Assembly: GCF_000711695.1 (NCBI RefSeq)
Contig: NW_013546970.1
Coordinates: 53,881 to 117,880, forward strand
DNA length: 64,000 bases
Origin: Tilletiaria anomala UBC 951
Lineage: Eukaryota > Basidiomycota > Exobasidiomycetes > Georgefischeriales > Tilletiariaceae
Direction of reading: 5' to 3'
Shown: in pieces, positions 1 through 10,631 of the stretch
How the letters are laid out: every line of letters starts with the position of its first letter
Position numbering within the stretch: the stretch's first letter is position 1
Program-made: the position numbers and the translations under genes
The notes under the pieces: model-generated
Database searches by the model: none
What the model saw: the letters and a program-made list of their open reading frames with translations, nothing else
Told to the model about the DNA's origin: nothing

Positions 1-278
1 CTATCTCGAGATCCCGCAGAGGATCGACTTGCTAAACGCCCGCGTCGAAGTGCTGCAGGATATGCTTCAGCTGCTCAAGGATCAAGTGTCTTCCAGTCAT
101 TCGGAATGGCTCGAGATCATCGTGATCGTGCTCATCGTATTGGAAATCATCCTCGGTGTCGCCACCAGTGAGCTTGCTTTGATCAGCCAGCACTTTTTCT
201 ATCAAAGCCCGATCACTGAACCCTTTTCACTTTTCGATTTGGAAACCAAAAGTGATCGTCGACCTCTACTTTGCGTAG
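1..278 (+). CDS. RMD1: RMD1/DUF155 family protein, 3' end only
   Basis: The window opens inside the last part of this gene (reading frame starts at base 2). What is visible is the C-terminal signature of the DUF155 (Rmd1/Sif2/RMND1) family: a short amphipathic stretch (RIDLLNARVEVLQDML) followed by a single hydrophobic membrane segment (EIIVIVLIVLEIIL). An intron at 168-252 (GTGAGC...AAG) is inferred; joining across it gives a tail reading MIVDLYFA then TAG at 276-278, which fits the usual short post-membrane tail of the family. Without splicing the frame would run on into unrelated sequence. Family members are membrane proteins of mitochondria or endomembranes with roles in mitochondrial translation or meiotic division. 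The upstream bulk of the gene is outside the window. Confidence 0.8.
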
Positions 279-380
279 AGACCTGGTTTCAATATGATGC
301 TGTAAATGTTCTGTGCTATACTATTACAACAGAGCGCGAGAAAAGACAAGCAAGTGTGAGGTCCTTGCCCTGAGCCGATA

Positions 381-2577
381 TTACGGGTCGCAATTACGCC
401 ACTCCGGGGGCATGTACGGAAGCTTGAGCTTGTGGAAGATTTGCCTCTCAGTGAACGTGTCGAGCGTACGACTAGTATCCTTCTCGACGAGGCCATCTGA
501 GTTGAATTTGTAGCCCTCCTGCTGAGCGACCACGCGCAAATCGCGCTCGAACTGCTTGGAGCCGGTCCAGCCGAGTATGGCGGCGCCGTAGACTCGATAT
601 CTGCAGAAGATGATGTCTACGCGCCTGTGCCGCGAGACGGGCACGATGGGCGAGCGAGGCGCTTTGAAGACAATCTCCATGGTGTGCAAGCCATCGGATT
701 TGGAGCCACGGCCGTTCATGTTGCTCAACGAGATGTAGTGTGTGATGAGCCCTTTTCTCTCCAGTCGCTCACGCAGCTCCTGCATCTGCGACGGGGACGG
801 CACACCGTGCGGTCCTCCGGATGGGTACGTGAAGATGACATCGACGTCGTTGTTCGAAGTCTTGCCACGGCGGTAGCCACCAACAATGGTGTGCTCTGTC
901 CCCGCGATCACCTCATCCATCTCTGCCTTGATATGCCGCACGATCTCTTCGACTTCCTCGCGCGATATAGGCACCTGTAGGTCTGGCAGGATCCTAAGCG
1001 CCTCGGGCACCTGGATATCGCCGCCTTTGCCAGGGCGCCACTCCTTCGCCACGATGAGCTCCTCAATGCGACGGTAGCCTTGCGCATACAGCTCGCGAGC
1101 TTTTTTGGGGCCGATCTTGTAGATTTGAGTAAAGTCGCTCAGGACCCGGAAGGCATAGTCGCGCCTGATGATCTCCGCCTCGTTGATCTTGCCAAGTTCG
1201 TAGTACTGCCGGACCATCTTGAAGGTCTTCGGCCCCACGCCTTTGAGAGTCTTCGCTTTCGACGGATCCTGACGAAGATCCTCAGGGTAAGACTTGATGA
1301 TCGAAACTGCCCTGGCGTACGGCAGCGCCGTTTTATCATCCAGTAACGCCCGCTGTCGTTGCACAATATCGAGCATGTCCACCAGGTCCTGATTGTACTT
1401 GCTCTTCAGCGGCGTCGGCCGCCTGCATGCACTGCTGCTGTTCTCCCATGGCGGCGGATCATCTATGGACTCATTCGTATGCGTCATTTGTGCGCGATCG
1501 CCTGCCGGATCCTTTGCATGGCTAGTTCTCTGCGATGCAGGCAGGCATGGTTTCCGCCCGCTGCTAGAACCGGCTACTGAAGCCTCCTTTAGGTCCGTTG
1601 CGGATCTATCAGAAGCAATGCCCTCAGAAGGATTGTCCTCATCCCCATCATCGCCCGTCTCCGACTGAAAAACTCCCTTCCTTATCTGAGTGGAGTTCGG
1701 TTCGTTATGCGGGGGGCATTGTGATGCCTTGCTTTGATCCCCTTGCTCCTCCTTCCCAAGCAGCAGGTACGGCTCAAAGTCGACAATTTCGCCAGCATGC
1801 TCGCATGCGACCAGCCAGTCAGAGTGTAAGACTAACTTGGAGCTTAGCTCCTCCTGCAGAGATTGTCTGCGGTCCTGTTCGATCTTTTCGGCATCCTCTG
1901 CATCAACAGCCCGCACACTGTCCAGCTGCTCCAGTTGTATTTGTTGGCAGAGGGCGCGCACTTCGCGCTCCACGCGCTTGGGCGCTTTAACTTGCGTGAT
2001 GAGGATGTTGGCGTGGCGAAATGTGGCACCGAGTGCACCGAGATTCTGAAGCAAGCGGTTCAGGTCCCTGAGCTTTGCGTCGGTGAGTTGGACGGGGATA
2101 ATGAAAGTACCTGTGGGTTCGTCAATGCAGGGCCAGAGATGCTAATTCAGTTTACGCACAAGTACGTTGCGTCGTTCAGCTTGGCTCCGTTTCGGATGGA
2201 TGCTTACGGCAGCTCTGGCTGAAAATACGCTCGCCAGATGGTTTATTGTCGAAAGTTTTGTAGCGCAAGCCGATGAGAGGATCCGCCACGGGATGCAAGC
2301 GTCGCGAGCTTGTGGGTGGCGTGGGAGGTGTTGCGGAGCGCGGACTAGAGTACCGGGCGCTACTGCCGCCGACACCACTGACACGCAGGTGCGGCGTCGC
2401 TACCTTCGTCACATCATCAGTGCGAGCAGCCTTTCGGATCGGCGTTGCTGGCGCTAGCGCTGATGCTGAAGTAGACGGTTGCGCAAGCGGGGACGCTGAC
2501 GCTCCTTCTGGCTCAGTGGCCGATGAAGAAGCGGGTGACCCAGACGCCTTGCGCTTCTCAGACTTCCCGTCTGTCAT
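381..2577 (-). CDS. POL4: Family X DNA polymerase with BRCT domain (Pol IV/Pol lambda type)
   Basis: Two exons (2577-2208 and 2110-381) split by a 97 nt intron give a 699-residue protein. Residues 1-110 are a Ser/Pro/Ala-rich, probably disordered leader with basic patches. A BRCT domain follows at about 112-235, crossing the intron. The polymerase part has the helix-hairpin-helix LKGVGPKTF, a second HhH (YKIGPKKARELY), the palm motif GGYRRGK with the first two catalytic aspartates (DVD, about 545-547), the third in RRVDIIF (about 622), and the dNTP-binding GWTGSKQFERDL. The C terminus ends LPYMPPEWRNCDP, as expected for this family. Such enzymes fill short gaps in non-homologous end joining and base excision repair in the nucleus. 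The ATG at 2577 is the first in frame; the open frame upstream has no ATG. A Ser/Glu/Asp-rich linker separates BRCT and catalytic parts. Convergent with the RMD1 gene. Confidence 0.93.
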
Positions 2578-3601
2578 GGTCGCCCAAGCAGCGCAGCTCA
2601 CCAGGCACAAAGCAAGCAGTGTACAGTTCGGGGCTACAAAGGCGGCGCGGCCCGTGCCATCGAGATTAAAAGATCCGTCATGAGCTGTCACATACGTCGC
2701 ACGAGCTTTTGGGATGTGAATGGACCGGTCCTTTCCCTGCTGTGGCACCGATCGACGGGGCTATGGCGAGCCGATGAGGACGGCTCGGGATGCCTATTTC
2801 GTTGCAGTGTATTTCATCGAAGTGGACTCAACGTCATCGCGCAATCCAATGATTCCAATCTCGTCTCGCTGGCGGGATGGTCACTGAAGGTGATTGGCGC
2901 ACATCACATTTACAGCCAGCAGCCCAGCACGCGTCACCCGGAACGCGCCGCTACACAGGCAGAATCTCATCGAGGAGTCCAGTGTGATTACTATTTTCTT
3001 GCGGCAAGCGTAGCCCAAGACCACAAAGCGCCAAGGATGTTGCACAACATGGTTGTACTGTAATGCTTCGCAATACACACACACACTCTCTCTGTGCCGT
3101 CGAGACCGCGAGGCGACGGTGAGATCCAAGCAATTTACAATCCAATCAAACGCATCCATTGCCTGCCGGAGGAGGTGGATGGATGTATTGCTGTCAAAGT
3201 TTTGCGTGGGGGACTACTCTTTAGCTGTTCATAGGAAGGCCAAAGGATGGAGAGCGCTGCCGTGGTGGGCATTGGGCTTCAAGCGTTGTGTGCAGGCTCT
3301 GCATCAGTCTACAGCGAGCCGCCTTTTCAGTCCGCACTCGCAGAACGAGACTGTCTCATCTAATATGCAGGTGGGGATCTGCTCCGAGGCAGGCCCGAGC
3401 GCGCTGCTGCGCCACCATCATTCACTACGGTCGCGTTGGGAAGAGAAGTTTCTTCATCTCAGAGCCAACTCGATATGGCACGAACACTGACCAATGTTAA
3501 TTCCATCCTCCTCTCCAAACCACTCCTCTGCATTCTTTTTGTTGCTCCATCCCTTCATTCAAAGGTAGGCTGGGCAGAGACCACCGAAAGAAAGAGGCAG
3601 C
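2578..3601. other. Divergent intergenic region, POL4 / LAT1
   Basis: About 1 kb between two divergently transcribed genes, so it should hold both promoters. No convincing coding sequence was found. A short (AC)n-(TC)n microsatellite lies at about 3074-3093. The last 120 bases before the LAT1 start are pyrimidine-rich (CTCC, TTCATT), typical of a fungal 5' leader. Confidence 0.5.
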
Positions 3602-5305
3602 ATGTACGCGTCCAGGCTCAGATCGTCGGCCGTCATGGCGTCGCGGCGCTGTGCCGCTGCATCATCGTTGCCGGCTGCAGCAGCGGCAGCGTCGTCGTCG
3701 TCCGCGCTTGCAGTTGGCCGCAGCAGCACGTCTGCATTCGTGAGGGCAAGTTCGCTGCACACTTCGCGGGTGGCGTACGAGCTGCAGAAGTTCGCCATGC
3801 CCGCCATGTCGCCCACGATGACCGAAGGAGGCATTGCCGTGTGGAAGAAGCAGCCTGGCGACAAGTTCTCTGCCGGTGATGTCCTCCTCGAAATTGAGAC
3901 GGACAAAGCGACGATGGATGTAGAGGCCCAGGAGGACGGTGTTCTGGCAAAAATTATTGTGTGTAAACGCATAGACTTTTCATTGATGACTGGAAACTGA
4001 GCCTGACCGCGCTTCTCACATTGTTGCTCATGTAGGTCGGGGACGGATCCAAGAACGTCAAAGTGAATTCTATCATTGCCATTACGGCTGAGGAAGGTGA
4101 TGATCTCTCGGGGGCGGATGCCCTCGCAGCAGAGGCGGAAACGGAAGCACCCGCTGCTTCGGCATCCGATGAGCCCGCGCCAGCTAAGGAGGGGTCAAGC
4201 AGCCCGGCACCCGAGGCATCCAAGCTTGCGGCATCGACCCCTGCTCCATCCAGCGACAAGCCCACAGACCGGATCTTCGCATCGCCTCTGGCGCGAAAGA
4301 TTGCACAGGAGAAGGGTGTGCCGCTGGCACAAGTTAAGGGAACAGGCCCGAACGGCCGCATCACAAAGTCGGACGTAGAGAATTTCAAGCCCGCTGCCTC
4401 CTCCTTTGCAACGTCGCCATCTGCAGTTGCGCCGGCCCCAGGAAAGGTAGCGACCCCTCCACCTGCGTCTGGGTCAGTGACAGCAGACTACACGGACATT
4501 CCAGTCTCGTCGATGCGACGCGTCATCGCGCAGAGGCTGACCGAGAGCAAGCAGGGCCTGCCGCACTACTATGTCTCGATCGACATCGAGATGGACCGCG
4601 TGCTGCAGCTGCGTGAGGTGTTCAACCAGGCTGCCATCGAGAAGGCCGGGTCGGCGAATGCGGACAAGGCCAAGAAGGCGAAGCTGAGCGTCGGAGACTT
4701 TATCACCAAGGCTGCGGCTGTCGCGCTGCGCGAGGTGCCGGACGTGAATGCTGCGTGGTATGGCGAGGTTATCCGGCAGCATCACAAGCAGGACATCTCA
4801 ATTGCCGTCGCCACGCCCACGGGCCTGATCACGCCGATCATCAAGGATGTCGGCGGCAAGGGCCTGACGAGCATCTCGGCGCTGACCAAGGAGCTGGCGA
4901 GCAAGGCGCGCGAGGGCAAGCTCAAGCCAGATGAGTACCAGGGCGGGACATTCACCATCTCCAACATGGGCATGTTCGGCATCACGCACTTTACCGCAAT
5001 CATCAACCCGCCGCAGTCGGCCATCCTCGCCATCGGCGGGACCGAGCCGAGGATCGTGCCGGACGAGGGGAGTGAGCAGGGATGGCGCAAGGCTCAGATC
5101 ATGCAGGCTACCATTAGTGCGGACCACCGCACCGTCGATGGCGCGACGGCTGCCAAGTGGATGAAGGCATTCAAGGACGCGCTTGAGAACCCGCTGAGGT
5201 GAGTGTGCTTGTTCACTGCTGGGATGCACTGCGCACGGATGCTGACGCTAGCCGGTTTTTTTTCTTTTGCTCCCTTTTCTCCGCACGAGCAGTTTCATGC
5301 TTTGA
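3602..5305 (+). CDS. LAT1: Dihydrolipoamide acetyltransferase (E2) of mitochondrial pyruvate dehydrogenase
   Basis: Three exons (3602-3958, 4036-5198, 5293-5305) encode 510 residues. The N terminus is an Arg/Ser/Ala-rich mitochondrial presequence. One lipoyl domain carries the lipoylation site in [11 protein letters not shown] (about residue 101). A flexible Ala/Pro-rich linker follows, then a peripheral subunit-binding domain ([11 protein letters not shown]...GRITKSDV), a second linker and the acyltransferase core with the catalytic DHRTVDGA motif. It transfers acetyl groups to CoA and forms the core of the pyruvate dehydrogenase complex in the matrix. The last intron is inferred from the strong donor right after ENPL: reading through gives an immediate stop (PLR), whereas splicing adds a 13 nt exon and the ending ENPLSFML, matching the conserved ENPL-xML end of the family. 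Single lipoyl domain, as usual for fungal enzymes. Confidence 0.95.
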
Positions 5306-7420
5306 AGCTAGCGAGAGACTCGCTCGCTACATGCTCGCATGCACTGCCTCGCGGTCTCTTTTGCACACCCCAAAAGCCCAACCGAGAAGCGACATTCCTC
5401 ACATCTGATTCGCACATTATCCCCCCGCACACGTCATCTTGTACTTAGCCCACCCTCCGCAATGATTTTCCCCGCCCTTGTCGCGTTTCGTATATGCTCG
5501 CTCTGGATTCAATCCATCTCTCGCATGCAATGAATATGCAGAGTTTGGGTTCTTCGCTCAATGCCCACAGCTGCATTCATCTCCTTCCTGCAAAGCCTCG
5601 ACTTTTGCGAGAACTGCGATGATCGCCTCATCAGGTGAAAGCGAGGGGGTTTGGGGGTAGGCATTCTCCTTGGGGCAGAGGCTGGGGACGAGACTCAACT
5701 GCTGCGGGCAAGAAGGGTTTGGGCCAAGGGTGCGCTCGTTCGGCCGTCCGCGTCGGCAATTTCGCTTCTTAGGTTCATCCACGGGGAGAAGACAGGGTGG
5801 GTCGGTGCAGTGATTTATTTGCTATTCCAGTTGTCCACGCCGACTATGCCAACAACTCTACAATCCACGTCGATTTGGCTGGTCCCCTGCATCAGGCTGG
5901 ATTGCAGATGCCTTTTTGGCTGGTGCACCAGCAAGCCTCTTATGGGCGCGGATAGAGAACCATCGGTGCAACGATGTTTGGGTTGTCCGCAGGCAAGCGA
6001 ACATGCTTCGACATCGTCCCCATCATGCGGTTGTCCGCAGGCCTGCCGCGGACAAAAAAGGGAAACGTGCCGACGCGGACAGCCAAACAAACCTCCCCTC
6101 AAAGGCAGCGTTCCCGTACCCCCCCCCCCAGCAGCTCTCCCCGCTGGCAGTTACAATGTTGCAGGCTGCAACAGTGCCCCCAGGCCCAGGGCCAGGGGCG
6201 AGAGGGTAGCGCAACGGAGCTCCGACCGACAGCGCGCGGCCTGCCTGCTGTGGCAGTGGGAGTGGCAGACTGGCAACCGGTCTGGCCCAAGGCCAGTGTA
6301 CGAAAAGAGCACGTAAATGCAATGAATCTGATGCTGCCAGCACTACAGGGCACCACCATGTGGCTGGGGCCCACGGCGCGCGTGTCGACGCGCGCCGTAC
6401 TCAGTCACATATGTACCAGTAATAGTCACATTTGACTGGTCGCAGTCTGGAGATCAGTTCATAGTTCCTTCCACTTCGCCATTGTCCGGCATGCGAGCAC
6501 GAGCACAGCACCTCATCAGTGTCACCACACCGTCTTTGGGCCAGTGCCCAGCCTAGGCATTGTGCGCGCGCACACACGCCAAAAGTCTCCTTTCTCTCCT
6601 TTTCTCTTCCTGCCCCCCGACCATCGACGAGCGACGAGACTCAGCAGCACAGCTGCATAGTGCACACGCATGCCTGTCAATTGTAACCACATCATCTCTC
6701 CCTCCACCTCATCGACCAACATCCCCTTTGCGCGTCCAGTGTATTCAGTTTCCTTCCCCCAGAGACACCAGAGCATCGCATCTGGCACACAGGTGACAGA
6801 GCAGTACAAGGAGGGATCCTCGGCGCTACATCTGTAGTACCGACAGCGGCGGTTGTTTCCTATCGACCCCTTCCCCTCGTTCGGGGCAGCAACAAAGGTG
6901 AGTGTGAGCGTGCATATGCTTGCCCCTCGGGGGTCTCACGCGCCGTAGGTAGGACGTGCGTCGCCCGCCAGTGCTGCTTTGGGCAGGCGTGGAGATGTCT
7001 GCCTACCTGTCGCATAGCACGCTAGGATGCATCGCTACGAATACCTCGGGCGGCAGCAACGCGCGGCTAAGGCTCCCTGGCAGGCTCCCTGCCTGGATGG
7101 CCGGCCCATGTTCGGACGGCGGTCCACTGGTCCTGCAGTCATCCCCCACGTCATCCATCACTCTTGTGCTGGATGCAGCGGCTATCATATCACGGCCAAT
7201 ACAGCACATTCACACCAGCAAGCAGGCAGATAGCCAGGCTCCATCTGCGTGCTAGTCTGGGGCCTCCTATCCGCGTCTGGCTTCACGCCCAGTCCCCTTT
7301 GGACATGTCAGATACTGACGGTGGACATTGCCATGACCTGTTTCCTCTTCGCATCTTTGCTGCATCGCAGAGCAAACCAACACAGGGCACACGCCAGCAT
7401 ATACTGAAGCAAAGCTCACC
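5306..7420. other. Intergenic region upstream of casein kinase I
   Basis: 2.1 kb between two plus-strand genes with no supported gene. It contains a run of 11 C at 6119-6129, a twice-used TTGTCCGCAGGC string (about 5984 and 6027), a GC-rich hairpin (listed separately), and a pyrimidine-rich stretch from about 6580 to 6740. A strong donor (AAAG|GTGAGTGTGAG, about 6899) and an acceptor (GCATCGCAG, about 7371) could mark an intron in the 5' untranslated region of the kinase mRNA; this is a guess from the splice consensus only. Confidence 0.4.
6373..6398. repeat. GC-rich perfect inverted repeat
   Basis: Ten-base arms (ACGGCGCGCG and its exact complement) flank a 6 nt loop TGTCGA. The arms contain overlapping ACGCG/CGCGT-like cores. 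It lies about 1 kb upstream of the casein kinase I start. It could form a cruciform or be a dyad binding site for a dimeric regulator; nothing in the sequence decides between these. Confidence 0.6.
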
Positions 7421-8840
7421 ATGGATCTCCGAGTCGGCGGCAAGTGAGTGTTTGCTTCCTACATCCTCCATTTGCCTGTTTGTGCGAAGCAAGCTGACCT
7501 CTTGGGCCCACTACATCCTTTGCTGCGGCTCATTGCACTCATCAAGGGTAAGCAAACTCACTCTGGTCTCTCCTCAATCTCGGGTCTGACATGTCTTCAT
7601 GCTTATCCCACGCGTTTTGCAGTACCGCATCGGCAAGAAGATTGGCTCCGGCTCCTTCGGAGACATCTACCTGGGCGTCAATATCATCTCCGGCGAGGAA
7701 GTCGCTATCAAACTCGAGTCGATCAAGGCCAAGCATCCGCAGCTGGAGTACGAAGCCAAGGTGTACAAGACGCTCGCCGGCGGTGTCGGTGTGCCCTTTG
7801 TTCGCTGGTATGGCCAGGAGTGCGACTACAATGCCATGGTCATCGACCTCCTTGGCCCTAGTCTGGAGGATCTTTTCAACTTTTGCAACCGCAAATTCAG
7901 CCTGAAGACCGTTCTGCTCCTCGCTGATCAGATGGTGCGTGTTGCCTACCTTTAATGAAGCAGTCATTGCAGGGCTTGGATCGCTGACATGTTCCCTATC
8001 TTTGGCTGCAAGATCTCACGCATCGAATACATCCACTCGCGTAACTTCATTCACCGTGACATCAAGCCAGACAATTTCTTGATGGGCATCGGCAAGCGAG
8101 GCAACCAGGTCAACGTAATCGACTTTGGTCTTGCCAAGAAATATCGTGACCCAAAGACGCACTTGCACATCCCATACAGAGAGAACAAGAACCTGACCGG
8201 CACGGCGCGCTACACGTCGATCAATACGCACTTGGGCGTTGAGCAATCGCGCCGCGACGATCTCGAGTCGCTTGGCTACGTGCTCATGTACTTCCTCCGC
8301 GGCTCGCTGCCGTGGCAAGGACTGAAGGCGGCGACCAAGAAGCAAAAGTACGACCGTATCATGGAGAAGAAGATGACGACGCCGACAGAGATGCTCTGCC
8401 GCGGCTTCCCGAGCGAGATGGCGATCTACCTGAACTGCTGCCGCTCGCTGCGCTTTGACGACAAGCCAGACTACAGCTACCTGCGCAAGCTTTTCCGCGA
8501 TCTCTTTGTCCGCGAGGGCTTCCAGTACGACTACGTCTTTGACTGGAGCATCCAGCAGCGGAGCAAGGAGGAGGCCAAGGTTGAGAGCACGAGCAGGCAG
8601 AACGCCAACGCTGTCAACGCCGCGCTCGCCGCCGCCGCGGGTGGCACGGCCGGCGCAGGTGGGTCAAGCCAGGCGGTCGCCGCCGGCGGTGCAGGCGGTG
8701 TCGGATCGCAGCAGCTCCCACGTAGGAAGGTTCTCGCGCAGGGCGAGGAGACCGTCGCAGCCGGCGACGCCGGCTGGGACACCAGCAAGCAGCAGCCGTC
8801 CAGCACGCGCCGTCGCGAAGAAGCTGGCGGGTGGTACTAA
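7421..8840 (+). CDS. HRR25: Casein kinase I, Hrr25/Hhp1/CK1-delta type
   Basis: A 387-residue Ser/Thr kinase. Exon 1 (7421-7443) encodes the conserved start MDLRVGG and two bases of the next Lys codon; exon 3 (7623-7934) starts with [14 protein letters not shown] (Gly loop); exon 4 (8013-8840) holds [16 protein letters not shown] and the CK1-specific kinase signature. The Lys codon is completed only if a single G at 7547 is used as a one-base exon between two introns (7444-7546 and 7548-7622), both with good donors; see findings. The catalytic domain (about 8-290) is very close to yeast and human CK1 delta. The tail is Ala/Gly-rich and ends with a basic/Ser segment. Roles known for the family include DNA repair, vesicle traffic, ribosome maturation and circadian control. 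Start choice rests on the conserved N terminus. Confidence 0.93.
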
Positions 8841-10631
8841 GCGAACGAGTCAATAGGCGAGCGCGCATGGATTACGCTCAACAATTGGGTTTGACCGCGT
8901 GCGTTTCGTCTCGTCTCTTCGTCGGTACAAGCACGAAGGAGGGGAAGAGGGAAGAGAGAAGAGAAGAGAAAGAACAAGACTTGGTTGATCGCATCTCGAA
9001 AGGCAAGGCGGACGTATATGGAGCGCTCCTCTCGCCTTTCACTTCACACCACCAGGCAGAAACTCGTACACCGCCTTGCCAATGTGAAGCCCAACACCCC
9101 GCTTTTCCTCGCCGAGCGAGAGGGCGCTAGATGGACTTCAGGGGCAGAATGGTCTTCGTTCTCTTCCACTTTCTTTGACTCTCTCTTTTTCGTGCACCTT
9201 CATTCTCGGATTCCCAACAAGGCAGGGTGGCACGGTGCGGTACGTGTGGTGGGCAGCAGCAAGGGTAACTGCAGAAGCCGCAATCGAAAGGGCGGTGTAT
9301 GGGACAGGAGGGGTGATGAAAGGCAGGCTGTCTTCACGTACGGTGATGACGTCAGCCTATGTGCGTGGGCGCATACTATGGCGGTGTTTGTTCGACTCGA
9401 CTCTGCAAACGCGCGCACAAGATTCATTCTCCTTCCCTACTCTCCTCTCAATACTCGTCTATCATCCTCTCGGTATGCACGCACACGCACGCGCACCCCC
9501 CTTGACCGACACTTTCCCCAGCACCATGCATCTCGCCTCTCCCCGTCTAGCAACCCGTCGTCCAGTCCTCCGCTGCCTCCTTCCCCTTCGAACAAAACGG
9601 TCTCACCCTTCCACGCAACACGAAGCGCTCCCCTCTGTCGTCCGTCTCGATGTTCCCGGCCGATCTGCATCCTGCCAAATACGCATACGCCACACGTGTG
9701 CACATGCACACTCGCATGCTTGCCGGCGCATGCTTCGCTGGCGCAGCTCAACGCTGTACAGTGCGGCAAGTCAGAGTCCTGCAGTCGGGTGCGGGCGCGG
9801 TCTTCGAAGATCGATGCAAGGAGCATCGATGCAATGTAGTCATGCGACTGTTGCCCGGCCGACTTTGCACCGCATTCGCATGCCTTGGATCGAGACTGGC
9901 ACGAGCCAAAGGCTGATGCGCAGCTTTTTGCTAATGGTTTTCGTCGCCGGCCTGCCGCATAGTGGCGGCGTTGTCACCATGGAGAACTATCGGATGCGCT
10001 TGAGACCCTTTTTGCGTGTGGGAGATGCAGGACAGCACAGCACAGCCAACGGATCCTTGCAACCTTGGGAGGTGCTTAAGGAGCAAATTGCAGAGATCAC
10101 CTACTCTTGGTATGGATCCTGGGGCGTGCCAATGAAGTCATGGCGCGATGACAACGTTTCCATCCACTCTCGCCACTCTTCAGTTACTCGCCCTTCCCTT
10201 GCCAGCCTGATCAACCTGGATCCTGCGTTACTCCTGCAGCATGGTCAACGAACTGCCAACCCACATCTCCCTTCCACTCCCAGCTGTGCTTCTCACCCTC
10301 AACGACCAACCCCAGGTCTCTCATCAACCCTATCTTCCACCCTTTTCCACTACACTCCCACTCCCGATTCCACTTTCAAGATCTCTTCTCCCGCCTTGGG
10401 TCTCTCCCTCGGCGCGCGGGCAGCATGCAAACAACTCATGTACACAGACACAACTAAAGCAACGGCAATGCACCTCTCTCTTCCATGATATACTCGAATG
10501 CAGCCACTCCAATTCCGCAGTGAGAATTGTGTTGCGCTGAATGCTAGCTCGACCGACCGAAGATGACTTCGTGGCAGTAGAAGTGACATTACATACAATG
10601 CGAACGTAAAGCCGTGAGTGGCGACTCTAGC
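8841..10631. other. Long intergenic region between convergent genes
   Basis: 1.8 kb between the 3' ends of casein kinase I and RPN5, long for two tail-to-tail genes here. The middle (about 9400-9700 and 10150-10400) is strongly C+T rich, which suppresses stop codons and produces long open frames. The longest runs from an ATG at 9316 to 10488 (390 codons) but reads as Ser/Arg/His-rich low-complexity protein with no recognisable domain, and an overlapping frame is open from about 8985 to 9839. I do not call a gene. Confidence 0.5.
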
